Origin: Alphaproteobacteria bacterium
Lineage (GTDB): Bacteria; Pseudomonadota; Alphaproteobacteria; Rhizobiales; Aestuariivirgaceae
Direction of reading: 5' to 3'
Assembly (NCBI GenBank): GCA_024279045.1
Contig: JAJRRZ010000012.1
Location: forward strand, 1-17,025
DNA length: 17,025 nucleotides
Below the pieces are notes generated by a model, which searched no databases, was not told the DNA's origin, and was given only the letters and a program-made list of their open reading frames with translations. Of this stretch, positions 1 through 7,628 are shown piece after piece. Numbering within the stretch: position 1 is the stretch's first letter; each line of letters opens with the position of its first letter. Both the position numbers and the translations under genes were made by a program.

Positions 1-1
1 C

Positions 2-1126
2 ACCGATGCACCGGTTACCATCCGCGGCTGGACACCACAGAATTACACCCGCCGCTATCATGGCCGGGTTACGCTGACGACCGCGCTGACCCACTCCTAC
101 AACACCGTGCCGGTGCGGCTGATGCTGCAGATTGGCGCGAAAAACATCATCGAAACCGCCCGCAAGGCCGGGCTGGACGCACCGCTCAGCCCGGTGCCGT
201 CGCTGCCGTTGGGCGCAAAGGAGGTTACGGTGCTGGACATTGTCGGTGCCTATGCCACCTTCGCCAATGGCGGATTGCACGTGCAGCCCTACTCGGTGCT
301 GGAGATCCGCCGCCCCGATGGCACGGTGCTGTATGACCGCGCGAAAGATCCCGATGCACGCCCGTGGCCCGCCTTTCCGCACGACAAGATCGCCCAGCTC
401 AACCGCATGCTGGCCAACGTGGTGCAGAATGGCACCGCCAGGCGCGCCAAACTGGGCTTTGCCCCGCAGGCCGGCAAGACCGGCACCACGTCAAGTTATC
501 GCGATGCATGGTTCATTGGCTACACCGGTCATCTGGTAACCGGCATCTGGTTCGGCAACGACAATTATCAACCGACAAAACGCATGAGCGGAGGTTCGCT
601 GCCAGCCATGACCTGGCAGAAATTCATGGCCGCCGCCCTGGCCGGAATGGAGCCCATCCCCCTGCCCGGCGTGCCGCTGACACGCGAACAGCAGCAGATT
701 GCCGCCAGCAAGCGCAGGCAGGCCAGCCAGGCACTGGCCAGTGCCCGCGCCACGGAGACGAAGAAGGAGCGCACCAGCATCTCCCTGGCCATGTTGCCGC
801 CGGTATCGGAGCTGGACGATTCCGACATACTCGTCGTTGCTCCTGCCGCCACTGCCGCCGCCATGGCCGCTCACAAGGCAGCCAATCCCCGCACCCCCCG
901 CAAACGCACCGGCAGCAACAGCCGCCGCAACAACGAGGTGGTGCGCACCCTGCGCAACGTATTGACCATCTTCCGGCCAGTGAACCGCAGGCGCGTATTC
1001 CGCACCGGTGCGCGCAAGCATCCAGCGCGCCGCGCCCGCACCAATTTCAACACACGCCGCGCCCGCCCCGCCCGCACCACACCTCAGCGCAAGCGCCAGA
1101 TCAGGTTCCAGAACATTTTCCGCTAA
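2..1126 (+). CDS. mrcA: Penicillin-binding protein 1A, C-terminal transpeptidase part (5' end outside window)
   Basis: This is the 3' portion of a class A PBP, the bifunctional glycosyltransferase/transpeptidase that polymerises and cross-links peptidoglycan at the inner membrane. The frame is open from the left edge, so neither start nor glycosyltransferase domain is present. Two of the three transpeptidase motifs are visible: SYN at 95-103 and KTGTT at 476-490. The latter is followed by a family-typical YRDAWFIGYT stretch and an IWFGND segment. The SxxK serine must lie upstream of the window. After the catalytic domain comes an Ala/Pro-rich linker with an acidic patch (ELDDSD), then a strikingly basic 84-residue tail from 872 to the stop: 28 Arg/Lys and one acidic residue. 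The gene converges on comEC and their ends overlap by 26 bp, leaving no room for a terminator between them. Family assignment is firm; the exact paralog (1A versus another class A PBP) is inferred from the KTGTT/GNDNYQPT context. Confidence 0.93.
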   Translation, partial: TDAPVTIRGWTPQNYTRRYHGRVTLTTALTHSYNTVPVRLMLQIGAKNIIETARKAGLDAPLSPVPSLPLGAKEVTVLDIVGAYATFANGGLHVQPYSVLEIRRPDGTVLYDRAKDPDARPWPAFPHDKIAQLNRMLANVVQNGTARRAKLGFAPQAGKTGTTSSYRDAWFIGYTGHLVTGIWFGNDNYQPTKRMSGGSLPAMTWQKFMAAALAGMEPIPLPGVPLTREQQQIAASKRRQASQALASARATETKKERTSISLAMLPPVSELDDSDILVVAPAATAAAMAAHKAANPRTPRKRTGSNSRRNNEVVRTLRNVLTIFRPVNRRRVFRTGARKHPARRARTNFNTRRARPARTTPQRKRQIRFQNIFR

Positions 1127-3653
1127 GCATACCGTGCATCCGTGCGCATTCACGCCTCTGGCGCATTACCTCATGACGCGCCAGAGGCGGCACGGCCCAC
1201 GGCAATCCCGCCAGCACCTGCCGCGCCGTGCGCCGCTCGATGTCTCCCTCACCGCCGAGCCACAGCGCCTGCGCCCCGCCACGCCAGACGTCGAACCGGT
1301 CAATGACCAGGCGTGGGCCAACCTCTCCTGCATCCGCTGCTGTCCGGCACAGTCCGCGCAACGGAAAGGCGGCAACAACCACATCCGCCCGTTCGCAGGC
1401 TGTCCGCATCCGCTCCAGCACCGCCTGCCGCTGCCGCCGCGTCATGCCGCCCTTGCCTTGCTTGCCGCCACCGTGGCGGAACACATCACGCAGATAGACG
1501 ATACGCACCCCCGATGCCGCATGCACCGCCTGGCACATCAACGCATCACATGACCAGCCCGCCCGCTTGCGCGCTCGCACCGGTCTTGTGGCATCACCAT
1601 CGCGCCGCAGCCAGATGCGCAACGGAAAATTCCCCGTCCGCCCAGGAGTGGCGCTCAGCAGGCGCCCCCCATCGGCCAGCCGCGCCGCCACCAGCCGTGC
1701 CCTGTCTTCCACCAGCACATCCGGCCTTGGTGCATGAGCCTCGACCATTCCACCCGCCACCAGCAGAACCGGCAGCAGGCCCAGCAGCCGCAGGCGGTCG
1801 TTGCGCAACGCCAGCCACAGCAACCCTGCAACCAGCAGCAATGCTCCCGAAACCGACAACTGCGGCACATGCCACCAGCCACCGGGCAGCGCGGCAATGC
1901 CGCGGGATGCCGCCAGCATGACCGCCAGCCCCTGTTCCACCAGCCACATCGGCCCGGCCAGCAACATTTCCGCCGCCGCACCCGCCCCCAGGGCCCACAG
2001 CAGACCCACCAACGGCAGCAGCCCCAACACCGCCAGCGCCGCAGGCAATACCAGCAACGACAGCACCGGCAACGCAGCCAGGTTGCCGAGCATGCCATGC
2101 GTGGCGAACCGGTTGAAATGCCAGGCCACCGGCAGCGCAGTAAAGGTGCTGGCCACCACCGTGGTCAGCACCAGCCCGCCCGCCCCCAGCATCATTGCCA
2201 GCCCGGCCCGCCAGGCAAGACCGCCATGGCGGGCCGCAGCCGGCCAGCCGTGCCTGTGCCGCCACCAGTTCAGCCCCTCATAGGCCGCCACCAGCCCCAT
2301 CACCGCCAGAAACGACATCTGAAAACCGGCGGAAAGCGCCTTGTGTGGCCAGAAGGCAAGAATGATCAGCGCCGCGATGCCCAGGTTGCGCATGGATATG
2401 GCAGGCCGCTCGGCCAGCACCGCCAGCAGCGCCACGCTGAGCATGATGAAGGCCCGTTGCGTCGCCACCGAATTGCCTGACAGCAGCAGATAACCCAGCG
2501 CCACCAGCCATGCCGCCAACGCGGCGATTTTCTTCAATGGCCAGCGCAGTGCCCAGGAAGGGTGCAACGCCAGTCCGCCGCGCACCAGCCAGAACACCGC
2601 CCCGGCCAGCAGCGCCAGGTGCAGCCCCGATATGGCCAGGATGTGCGCCAACCCCGCTTCGCGCAGAGCCTCGCGCACTTGCGGCGCCAGCGTGCCGCGC
2701 GCACCGATACTCAACGCCAGCGCCAGTGCCGCTGCCTCGCCATCGTCCATGCGCGCCGCCACCCCCCGCGCCAGCGCCCGGCGCACCTGCGCCACCTGCC
2801 GCGCCAGCGCCCGGCGCACCTGCGCCACCTGCCGCGCCAGCCACAACCCCATACCGCATCCACCACAGCCTCCCGCCTCCACCCGCAGCGACTTCACCGA
2901 AGCAAAACCCACCGCACCGATGCCGGCCATGTAAAGCTCGCGCGCAGCATCATATGCGCCGGGCTCCACCGGCAGCGGCAGACGCAACAACCGCGCCCTC
3001 AGCCGCACCACATCGCCCGGCAGCGGCAATGCCACGAAGGCGGCCACATCACCGCGCTTCAGCCCACGCACCTCCAACCGCACCCGTGCAGGCCAGTAGC
3101 GCTGCCGCACCCGGGAGATTTCCAACACCTTCAGCCACAGTCGCACCCGCCCCGGCCTGCGCGGCTCGACGCGCTCCACAACGCCACGCACCTCCACCCC
3201 ACCGACGTTGGCCGGCAACAGTGGCGTATGCTGCATGGCAATACGCCCACCCGCCAGCGCCGCGCCAGCCGCCAGCAACACAAATGGCCACAACCACCAC
3301 CCTGCCCGCCAGCGCCACCATGCCAGAATGCCCGCCAGCGCCAACAGTGCCATTGTCCACCACGGCACACCCCATGACGCCAGCAATGAGAAATGCAGGA
3401 AAATGCCCGCTACCAACCCCACCGCCGCCCAGGCCAGCGCATCGCCACGCCGCGGCGGCGCACCCAGCGGCGCTCGCCAGAAAGCCAGCCATGCAGCCCG
3501 GAGCCGGTCGATGTCCGATGCCCTGATCAAGGTTGCTCCCCCTGTCCGGGGCCAGAAAAACACCACCTGCCAGCCACGGGCAAATCTCCGCACATGCTTG
3601 TCAACGCCATTGTCAACAGCATGAGCAACTGGCAACACTGGAAAGCAGGCCAT
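1101..3653 (-). CDS. comEC: ComEC/Rec2-family DNA uptake channel protein
   Basis: The family forms the inner-membrane channel that brings single-stranded DNA into the cytoplasm during natural transformation. Order along 850 residues: an N-terminal hydrophobic block (about 73-135), a soluble DUF4131/OB-like region (about 145-260), and the multi-helix Competence domain, whose hallmark GLAHILAISGLHLALLAG lies at residues 334-351. A C-terminal soluble domain (about 640-850) resembles a degraded metallo-beta-lactamase fold; I see no HxHxDH motif in it, as is usual for the alphaproteobacterial form. Residues 272-296 contain an 11-residue tandem duplication. The start is uncertain. The ATG at 3653 has a strong Shine-Dalgarno match (AGGAGGTGA) but it directly abuts the start codon. 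A TTG at 3530 has AGGGGGAG five bases upstream and would give 809 residues, with the first membrane segment at the position usual for the family. No pilus or comEA gene is in the window, so competence itself is not shown. Confidence 0.92.
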   Translation of the reverse strand: MACFPVLPVAHAVDNGVDKHVRRFARGWQVVFFWPRTGGATLIRASDIDRLRAAWLAFWRAPLGAPPRRGDALAWAAVGLVAGIFLHFSLLASWGVPWWTMALLALAGILAWWRWRAGWWLWPFVLLAAGAALAGGRIAMQHTPLLPANVGGVEVRGVVERVEPRRPGRVRLWLKVLEISRVRQRYWPARVRLEVRGLKRGDVAAFVALPLPGDVVRLRARLLRLPLPVEPGAYDAARELYMAGIGAVGFASVKSLRVEAGGCGGCGMGLWLARQVAQVRRALARQVAQVRRALARGVAARMDDGEAAALALALSIGARGTLAPQVREALREAGLAHILAISGLHLALLAGAVFWLVRGGLALHPSWALRWPLKKIAALAAWLVALGYLLLSGNSVATQRAFIMLSVALLAVLAERPAISMRNLGIAALIILAFWPHKALSAGFQMSFLAVMGLVAAYEGLNWWRHRHGWPAAARHGGLAWRAGLAMMLGAGGLVLTTVVASTFTALPVAWHFNRFATHGMLGNLAALPVLSLLVLPAALAVLGLLPLVGLLWALGAGAAAEMLLAGPMWLVEQGLAVMLAASRGIAALPGGWWHVPQLSVSGALLLVAGLLWLALRNDRLRLLGLLPVLLVAGGMVEAHAPRPDVLVEDRARLVAARLADGGRLLSATPGRTGNFPLRIWLRRDGDATRPVRARKRAGWSCDALMCQAVHAASGVRIVYLRDVFRHGGGKQGKGGMTRRQRQAVLERMRTACERADVVVAAFPLRGLCRTAADAGEVGPRLVIDRFDVWRGGAQALWLGGEGDIERRTARQVLAGLPWAVPPLARHEVMRQRRECARMHGMLSGKCSGT
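2767..2840 (-). repeat. 33-bp perfect tandem repeat inside comEC (2.2 copies)
   Basis: Copy one is 2767-2799 and copy two 2800-2832, base-for-base identical, followed by 8 further matching bases to 2840. The unit is a multiple of three, so the frame is kept and ComEC carries an 11-residue unit (read as ALARQVAQVRR) twice. The duplicated stretch is an amphipathic, Arg/Gln-rich helix-like linker just before the Competence domain. Perfect identity suggests a recent or unstable duplication by slippage. Confidence 0.95.
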
Positions 3654-3662
3654 TCACCTCCT
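3654..3662 (-). promoter_or_regulatory. Strong Shine-Dalgarno abutting the comEC ATG
   Basis: On the minus strand AGGAGGTGA ends directly before the ATG at 3653, leaving only three bases between AGGAGG and the start codon. Such short spacing usually lowers initiation. A second site, AGGGGGAG at 3536-3543, sits five bases before an in-frame TTG at 3530. The true start of comEC depends on which of these is used. Confidence 0.5.
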
Positions 3663-3733
3663 GGGCATTGCCGCGCTCACCGCACAGAAATCACCGTTTC
3701 ACTCCACCCGCGCTGGCGGAAAGGTGTTCTTCC

Positions 3734-4669
3734 ATGTCTCTCATCATTCAGGCTCTGCTGCCGGTGATGCTGCTGATCGCGCTGGGTTTTGTCCTGCGCA
3801 AGTCCGGCGCGATACCCGCGGAACACTGGCGCGGCATCGAATCTCTGCTGTTCTGGCTGCTGTTTCCGGCGTTGCTCATTGTTACGCTGGCGCGCTCGGA
3901 CGTGAGCTTCGCCGCCTTGTCGAACTTCGCCCTGGCGCTGTTCGCCATGGTTTTTCTGCTCACGCTCATCGCCTATGCCCTGCGCCAGCCATTGCGCCGG
4001 ATGCTGGGCATGAGCGATGCCACCTTCACCTCCTTCTTCCAGACCTCCACGCGCTGGCACGGCTTCATCGCCTTTGCCATAGTCGAGCGCCTGCATGGTG
4101 CGCATGGCGTGGCGGTGCTGGCAATAGCCTTCGCCATGATGGTGCCGTGGCTCAACATCGCCAACATCACGGTGCTCGCCGTGCATGCAGGCAACACCCG
4201 CCCCACCCCGCGCATGGTACTGATGCAGTTGCTGAGAAACCCGATACTGTGGGGCATATTCCTGGGCATCGGCTGGAAGCTGGCAGCCCTGCCGGCAACG
4301 GGCATTGTCTTCACCACGCTGGAACTGCTGGGCCGTGGCGCGCTGGGCATCTCGTTGCTGGCGCTGGGCGCGGGGCTGAGCTGGCAAGCGCTGAAAAACG
4401 CGCAACGCGAAGTGATCCTGACCATCGCCATCAAGCTCATCCTCGCCCCGCTGTTGGCCTTTGCCCTGGCTTGGCTGTTCGACGTGCGCGGCGAGGCGCT
4501 TGTCATCATGATCGTGGCCGCAGCCGTGCCGACAGCGGTGAACGGCTACGTGCTGGCGCGCAAGATGGGTGGTGATGCCGAGTTCTATGCCGCCGCCGCC
4601 ACCGCGCAGGTGGCGGTGTCATTCCTAACCATGCCGCTGTTCATCTGGCTGGTGCTCAACCTTTCGTAA
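3734..4669 (+). CDS. AEC-family transporter (auxin efflux carrier/MemTrans permease)
   Basis: An inner-membrane permease of about 311 residues, the usual length for bacterial AEC proteins, which export small carboxylates or amino-acid-like compounds. The whole sequence is a series of hydrophobic helices, about ten, beginning with SLIIQALLPVMLLIALGFVL. A central TSFFQTSTRWHGFI-type segment and a C-terminal AAAVPTAVNGYVLARKMGGD segment are the conserved substrate-pathway regions of the family. The frame is open further upstream, but the ATG at 3734 is chosen because GGAAAGGTG (3718-3726) lies about nine bases before it and the first helix starts at once. It is divergent from comEC across an 80 bp spacer and is followed after 109 bp by a membrane acyltransferase gene on the same strand, which may be co-transcribed. 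The substrate cannot be told from sequence. Confidence 0.9.
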   Translation: MSLIIQALLPVMLLIALGFVLRKSGAIPAEHWRGIESLLFWLLFPALLIVTLARSDVSFAALSNFALALFAMVFLLTLIAYALRQPLRRMLGMSDATFTSFFQTSTRWHGFIAFAIVERLHGAHGVAVLAIAFAMMVPWLNIANITVLAVHAGNTRPTPRMVLMQLLRNPILWGIFLGIGWKLAALPATGIVFTTLELLGRGALGISLLALGAGLSWQALKNAQREVILTIAIKLILAPLLAFALAWLFDVRGEALVIMIVAAAVPTAVNGYVLARKMGGDAEFYAAAATAQVAVSFLTMPLFIWLVLNLS

Positions 4670-4778
4670 ACCATCTTCACCGTTTTCACCCGTTGTCTCA
4701 CGGCACACACTCCCGCTGGCACACCACCTGCATCCCACCGCATGCAAGAGTGCAACCCGTGCCAGAAGGAAACGGCTC

Positions 4779-5912
4779 ATGGGCAACATCTTCGCCAACG
4801 CCGCCGCCATCACCAATGCGAATGCCGGCGCACCCGCCACACCAGGGGGACGCATCCCCTGGGTGGATTACGCCAAGGGTCTGAGCATCATCATGGTACT
4901 GACGCTGCACGTGTCGCTCGGCGTGCAGAAGGCTATGGGCGATTGCACCTGGTTCGCCCATTTCGTTGAATGGGCGCGCCCTTTCCGCATCCCGGCGTTC
5001 TTCCTGCTGTCGGGACTGTTTCTGGCACGCCGGGTGAACTGGCCCTGGCGCGAATTTCTAGACCGCCGGGTGGTGCATTTCGCCTGGTTCTATGTGCTGT
5101 GGCTGACCATCTCGTTCATTTTCAAGGGAGCTGCTTTCGCCAATCAATATGGCGTGGACGGCACGCTGAAACTCTATGCCCTGAGCTTCATCGACCCCTT
5201 CGGCACATTGTGGTTCATCTATCTGCTGGCGGTATTCGCCGTGGCGGTGAAATTGCTGAAGGACGTGCCGGCGTGGATCGTCTGGCCTGCCGCGGCGCTG
5301 CTGGAGGCCCTGCCCATTCATACCGGCTGGATGCTGCCGGACGAATTCGCCGCGCGCTTCGTGTATTTCTACACCGGCTACCTGGCCGCACCATATGTGT
5401 TCCGCTTTGCCGAGGGGCTGACGCGGCTCAGCCTGCCGGTACTGTTCACCACCCTGCTGCTGTGGGCGTTGGCCGAGGCCGCTCTGGTCTTCGCCAATGT
5501 GCCTGGCCTTGCTCCCCTGCAACTGGTCAAGCTGCCGGGCATCTCGCTGGCGCTGGGCCTGATCGGTTCACTGGCGGTGGTGGCCGCGGGTGTGTTCGCC
5601 TGGCGGCTGAGTGCGCGCATCGCCGTGCTGGACTGGCTGCGCCTCATCGGCACCCGCACGTTGAGCATCTACGTATCGTTCTTCCTGTTCATGGCCACTG
5701 CGCGCATCCTGCTGGTAAAAATGGCTCCCGGCCTGGGGCCGGACATCATCTCGCTGCTGGTGCTTGCCGCCGCCGTTGTCGGTCCGCTGCTGCTGCATGC
5801 ACTGGTGCGCGGCACACCCCTGTCCTGGCTCTACGAGCGCCCGGCATGGTTCACCATCCTGCCGCGCAATGCCCTGGCGAAACGGCAGACCGCCCGCCAC
5901 GCTGCGGAATGA
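4779..5912 (+). CDS. Acyltransferase family 3 membrane protein (putative O-acetyltransferase)
   Basis: A 377-residue polytopic protein of the acyltransferase 3 group (fucose 4-O-acetylase/OafA-like). These move acyl groups, usually acetyl, onto sugars of surface polymers at the inner membrane. Evidence is the N-terminal signature WVDYAKGLSIIMVLTLHV at about residues 28-45, with the conserved His at 44, then ARPFRIPAFFLLSGLFL with the conserved Arg at 70 and the FFLLSG motif. About ten hydrophobic segments run to the C-terminus. AAGGA at 4766-4770 is eight bases before the ATG, supporting this start. The first ~25 residues (Ala/Asn-rich) precede the family core. No glycosyltransferase or polysaccharide genes are nearby, so the acceptor is unknown. 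It ends convergently with the TPR/SPOR gene, with a hairpin terminator in the 89 bp between. Confidence 0.88.
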   Translation: MGNIFANAAAITNANAGAPATPGGRIPWVDYAKGLSIIMVLTLHVSLGVQKAMGDCTWFAHFVEWARPFRIPAFFLLSGLFLARRVNWPWREFLDRRVVHFAWFYVLWLTISFIFKGAAFANQYGVDGTLKLYALSFIDPFGTLWFIYLLAVFAVAVKLLKDVPAWIVWPAAALLEALPIHTGWMLPDEFAARFVYFYTGYLAAPYVFRFAEGLTRLSLPVLFTTLLLWALAEAALVFANVPGLAPLQLVKLPGISLALGLIGSLAVVAAGVFAWRLSARIAVLDWLRLIGTRTLSIYVSFFLFMATARILLVKMAPGLGPDIISLLVLAAAVVGPLLLHALVRGTPLSWLYERPAWFTILPRNALAKRQTARHAAE

Positions 5913-5942
5913 TTACCGCCAGGATTTTCAAGCAAACAAAAC

Positions 5943-5974
5943 GCCTGCCTCCATGCCGCATGATGGAGGCAGGC
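5943..5974 (-). terminator. Rho-independent terminator of the TPR/SPOR gene
   Basis: A perfect 12 bp stem (5943-5954 with 5963-5974) encloses an 8-base loop. On the minus strand the stem is followed by GTTTTGTTTG, giving a U-rich tail, and it lies 28 bases past the stop of the minus-strand gene. On the plus strand the tail is only ATCATT, so any bidirectional action for the acyltransferase gene would be weaker. Confidence 0.85.
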
Positions 5975-6001
5975 ATCATTGAGGCCCCGTGGAACTGGAC
6001 A

Positions 6002-7420
6002 TCAGCCGTCCGCGCGCACGACTATGCAGGAGATGCGCCCGCGCTTCAGCCCGCGGCAAGCGCGTTTCGCCGCGGCGCGCTGATCAAAGCCCACCAGCCG
6101 TACCCGGTAGAAGGTGCCCTTGCCGTCGATCTCCGCCCGCACGATGGCCACCTCGCCACCACGCACCCGTTTGCGCACCTTGCCCTGCACCTTGCTCCAG
6201 AAAGCCCGCGCCGCCTGCTCGGAACGCTGCGAGGCGATCTGTACCGCCCAGCCAGCATATTGCCTGCGCGGTTGCACATCATGCGGCTTCGCCAGCAGCG
6301 CAACCGAGGCGGTATGCAGCGCTGCCTTGCCCGGCTTTGCGGGCTGTTGCCCGGTTTTCTGCCCGGCCTTCTCCGGAGCCGCGGCCATATCCCGGCCTGG
6401 CGCGGCCACCGCGCCCAGGCTGGCCACACGCCAAGGCTTGCGCGACTGTGCGGCGACCATGGATGTGCCGGAGGATGCCGTATTTGCCTCGGTCTTTGCC
6501 TTTGCCACGGTCTTGACTTCGGCTTGCGCCACCACCTGCGGTGTCGCACCGGGTGGCACTACCGGCACGGCCTGCGGCGTCTTGCGCACATTCAGCACCG
6601 GCGCGCCGACAACCATCACCGCAGCACTGCGGAAGTTCGTTTCCGCCGCGCCGGATCCGGCCACCGGCGTGATGCGCGCAGTGATGCGTTTGGCCGGGCG
6701 CTTCACCAGATCCGCGAACAACCGCGTTTTCGGCAGCTTGCCTTGCAGGATGGCGGCCAGCCGCTGGCGCGCGGGGCGGAAGTCCGGCTTCTCCTTCAGC
6801 GCCGCATACAGCGCCTCCTGCGTGCGCGGCAGATTGTTCAGCGCCGAAAACAGCAGCGCGCGTGCATAATGCACCCGATGCTTCTCCACATGGCCATTGG
6901 CGATGGCCTGATCGTAATCGGCCAGCGCCAGGTAATACAGGCCACGCTCGTGCAGGATGTTGCCGCGGGCAAACCAGGCCGGGGCGAAGGCCGGATCGAT
7001 ATACAACGCCGCGGTCAGATCTTCCGTGGCGCGGCCCGCATCGCCCATGGCGCGAAAGGCCAGCGCGCGATTGTAAAGAGCCGTTACCCGCGCCCGGGCG
7101 GACAGCGCCTTTATCCGCAGCGCGGCATCATAATCGGTGATGGCGGCATCCATGGCGCCCAGGCGCTGGTGCGCCAGGCCCCTGTTGAGCAACGCCCGGG
7201 CCAGCAGCTCGGGCGGCAGTTTGCGTGAATTGATCAGTCGGGTGTAGAGGCTGGCCGCCCGTTCGGCCTGCCCCTGCTCCAGCGCGGCATAGGCCTGCAC
7301 CAGCTTTGCCGCATACCCCGCTTCGCTGTTTTCTGTTGCGCCTGCCAGTGAGGGCGCAGCCGCACTTGCGGCAAGCAACACGACACACACAGACGCACGC
7401 ACGAGACCCTTACGCATCAT
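6002..7420 (-). CDS. Secreted TPR-repeat protein with C-terminal SPOR domain
   Basis: A 472-residue exported protein. Residues 1-27 form a signal peptide (basic MMRKGLVR, hydrophobic core, cleavage likely near SLAGA). TPR-like helix pairs follow at about 36-67, 72-105, 114-147, 148-176 and 184-214; the clearest are ALYNRALAFRAMGDAGRATE and AWFARGNILHERGLYYLALA. A long Ala/Val/Lys-rich linker (about 240-385) leads to a SPOR domain at about 388-471 (WAVQIASQRSEQAARAFWSK, then the FYRVRLVGF strand). SPOR domains bind denuded septal peptidoglycan, so a periplasmic cell-wall or division role is inferred; no partner is shown. Two in-frame ATGs (7420 and 7417) start it, with no good Shine-Dalgarno upstream. 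It is divergent from the DAHP synthase gene. No specific gene name is assigned. Confidence 0.88.
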   Translation of the reverse strand: MMRKGLVRASVCVVLLAASAAAPSLAGATENSEAGYAAKLVQAYAALEQGQAERAASLYTRLINSRKLPPELLARALLNRGLAHQRLGAMDAAITDYDAALRIKALSARARVTALYNRALAFRAMGDAGRATEDLTAALYIDPAFAPAWFARGNILHERGLYYLALADYDQAIANGHVEKHRVHYARALLFSALNNLPRTQEALYAALKEKPDFRPARQRLAAILQGKLPKTRLFADLVKRPAKRITARITPVAGSGAAETNFRSAAVMVVGAPVLNVRKTPQAVPVVPPGATPQVVAQAEVKTVAKAKTEANTASSGTSMVAAQSRKPWRVASLGAVAAPGRDMAAAPEKAGQKTGQQPAKPGKAALHTASVALLAKPHDVQPRRQYAGWAVQIASQRSEQAARAFWSKVQGKVRKRVRGGEVAIVRAEIDGKGTFYRVRLVGFDQRAAAKRACRGLKRGRISCIVVRADG

Positions 7421-7628
7421 AATGCGTGCATTAAGGGCCTGTCAGGGTTAAGCTGGCGCTAAGCACAGGTGAACGCGGCGCTTAGGCGGTGTCTCAAGGT
7501 GAAACGCCGTTCATCCAATGGCACACACCCTTGCCACGGCGGCGGAAAATCGCCAAAAAGATGAATGATGCAATTGATGGTGGCTGTCATGCCGCCCCCG
7601 ATTGAAGCTTTCTGGACGAACTGGCCCG

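Noticed and set aside
2767..2840. Tandem repeat considered as a CRISPR-like array
   Set aside because: The units are directly adjacent without spacers, lie inside the comEC coding frame and are a multiple of three.
4970..7228. A 752-codon plus-strand open frame spanning the acyltransferase end and antisense to the TPR/SPOR gene
   Set aside because: It runs out of frame through two genes with clear family motifs and across a strong terminator; the product is Arg/His/Pro/Gly-rich shadow sequence.
7518..7568. A 16-codon leader-like frame (MAHTLATAAENRQKDE) upstream of the DAHP synthase gene, considered as an attenuator
   Set aside because: It has no Trp, Phe or Tyr codons, no well-placed ribosome site, and no terminator/antiterminator pair follows.
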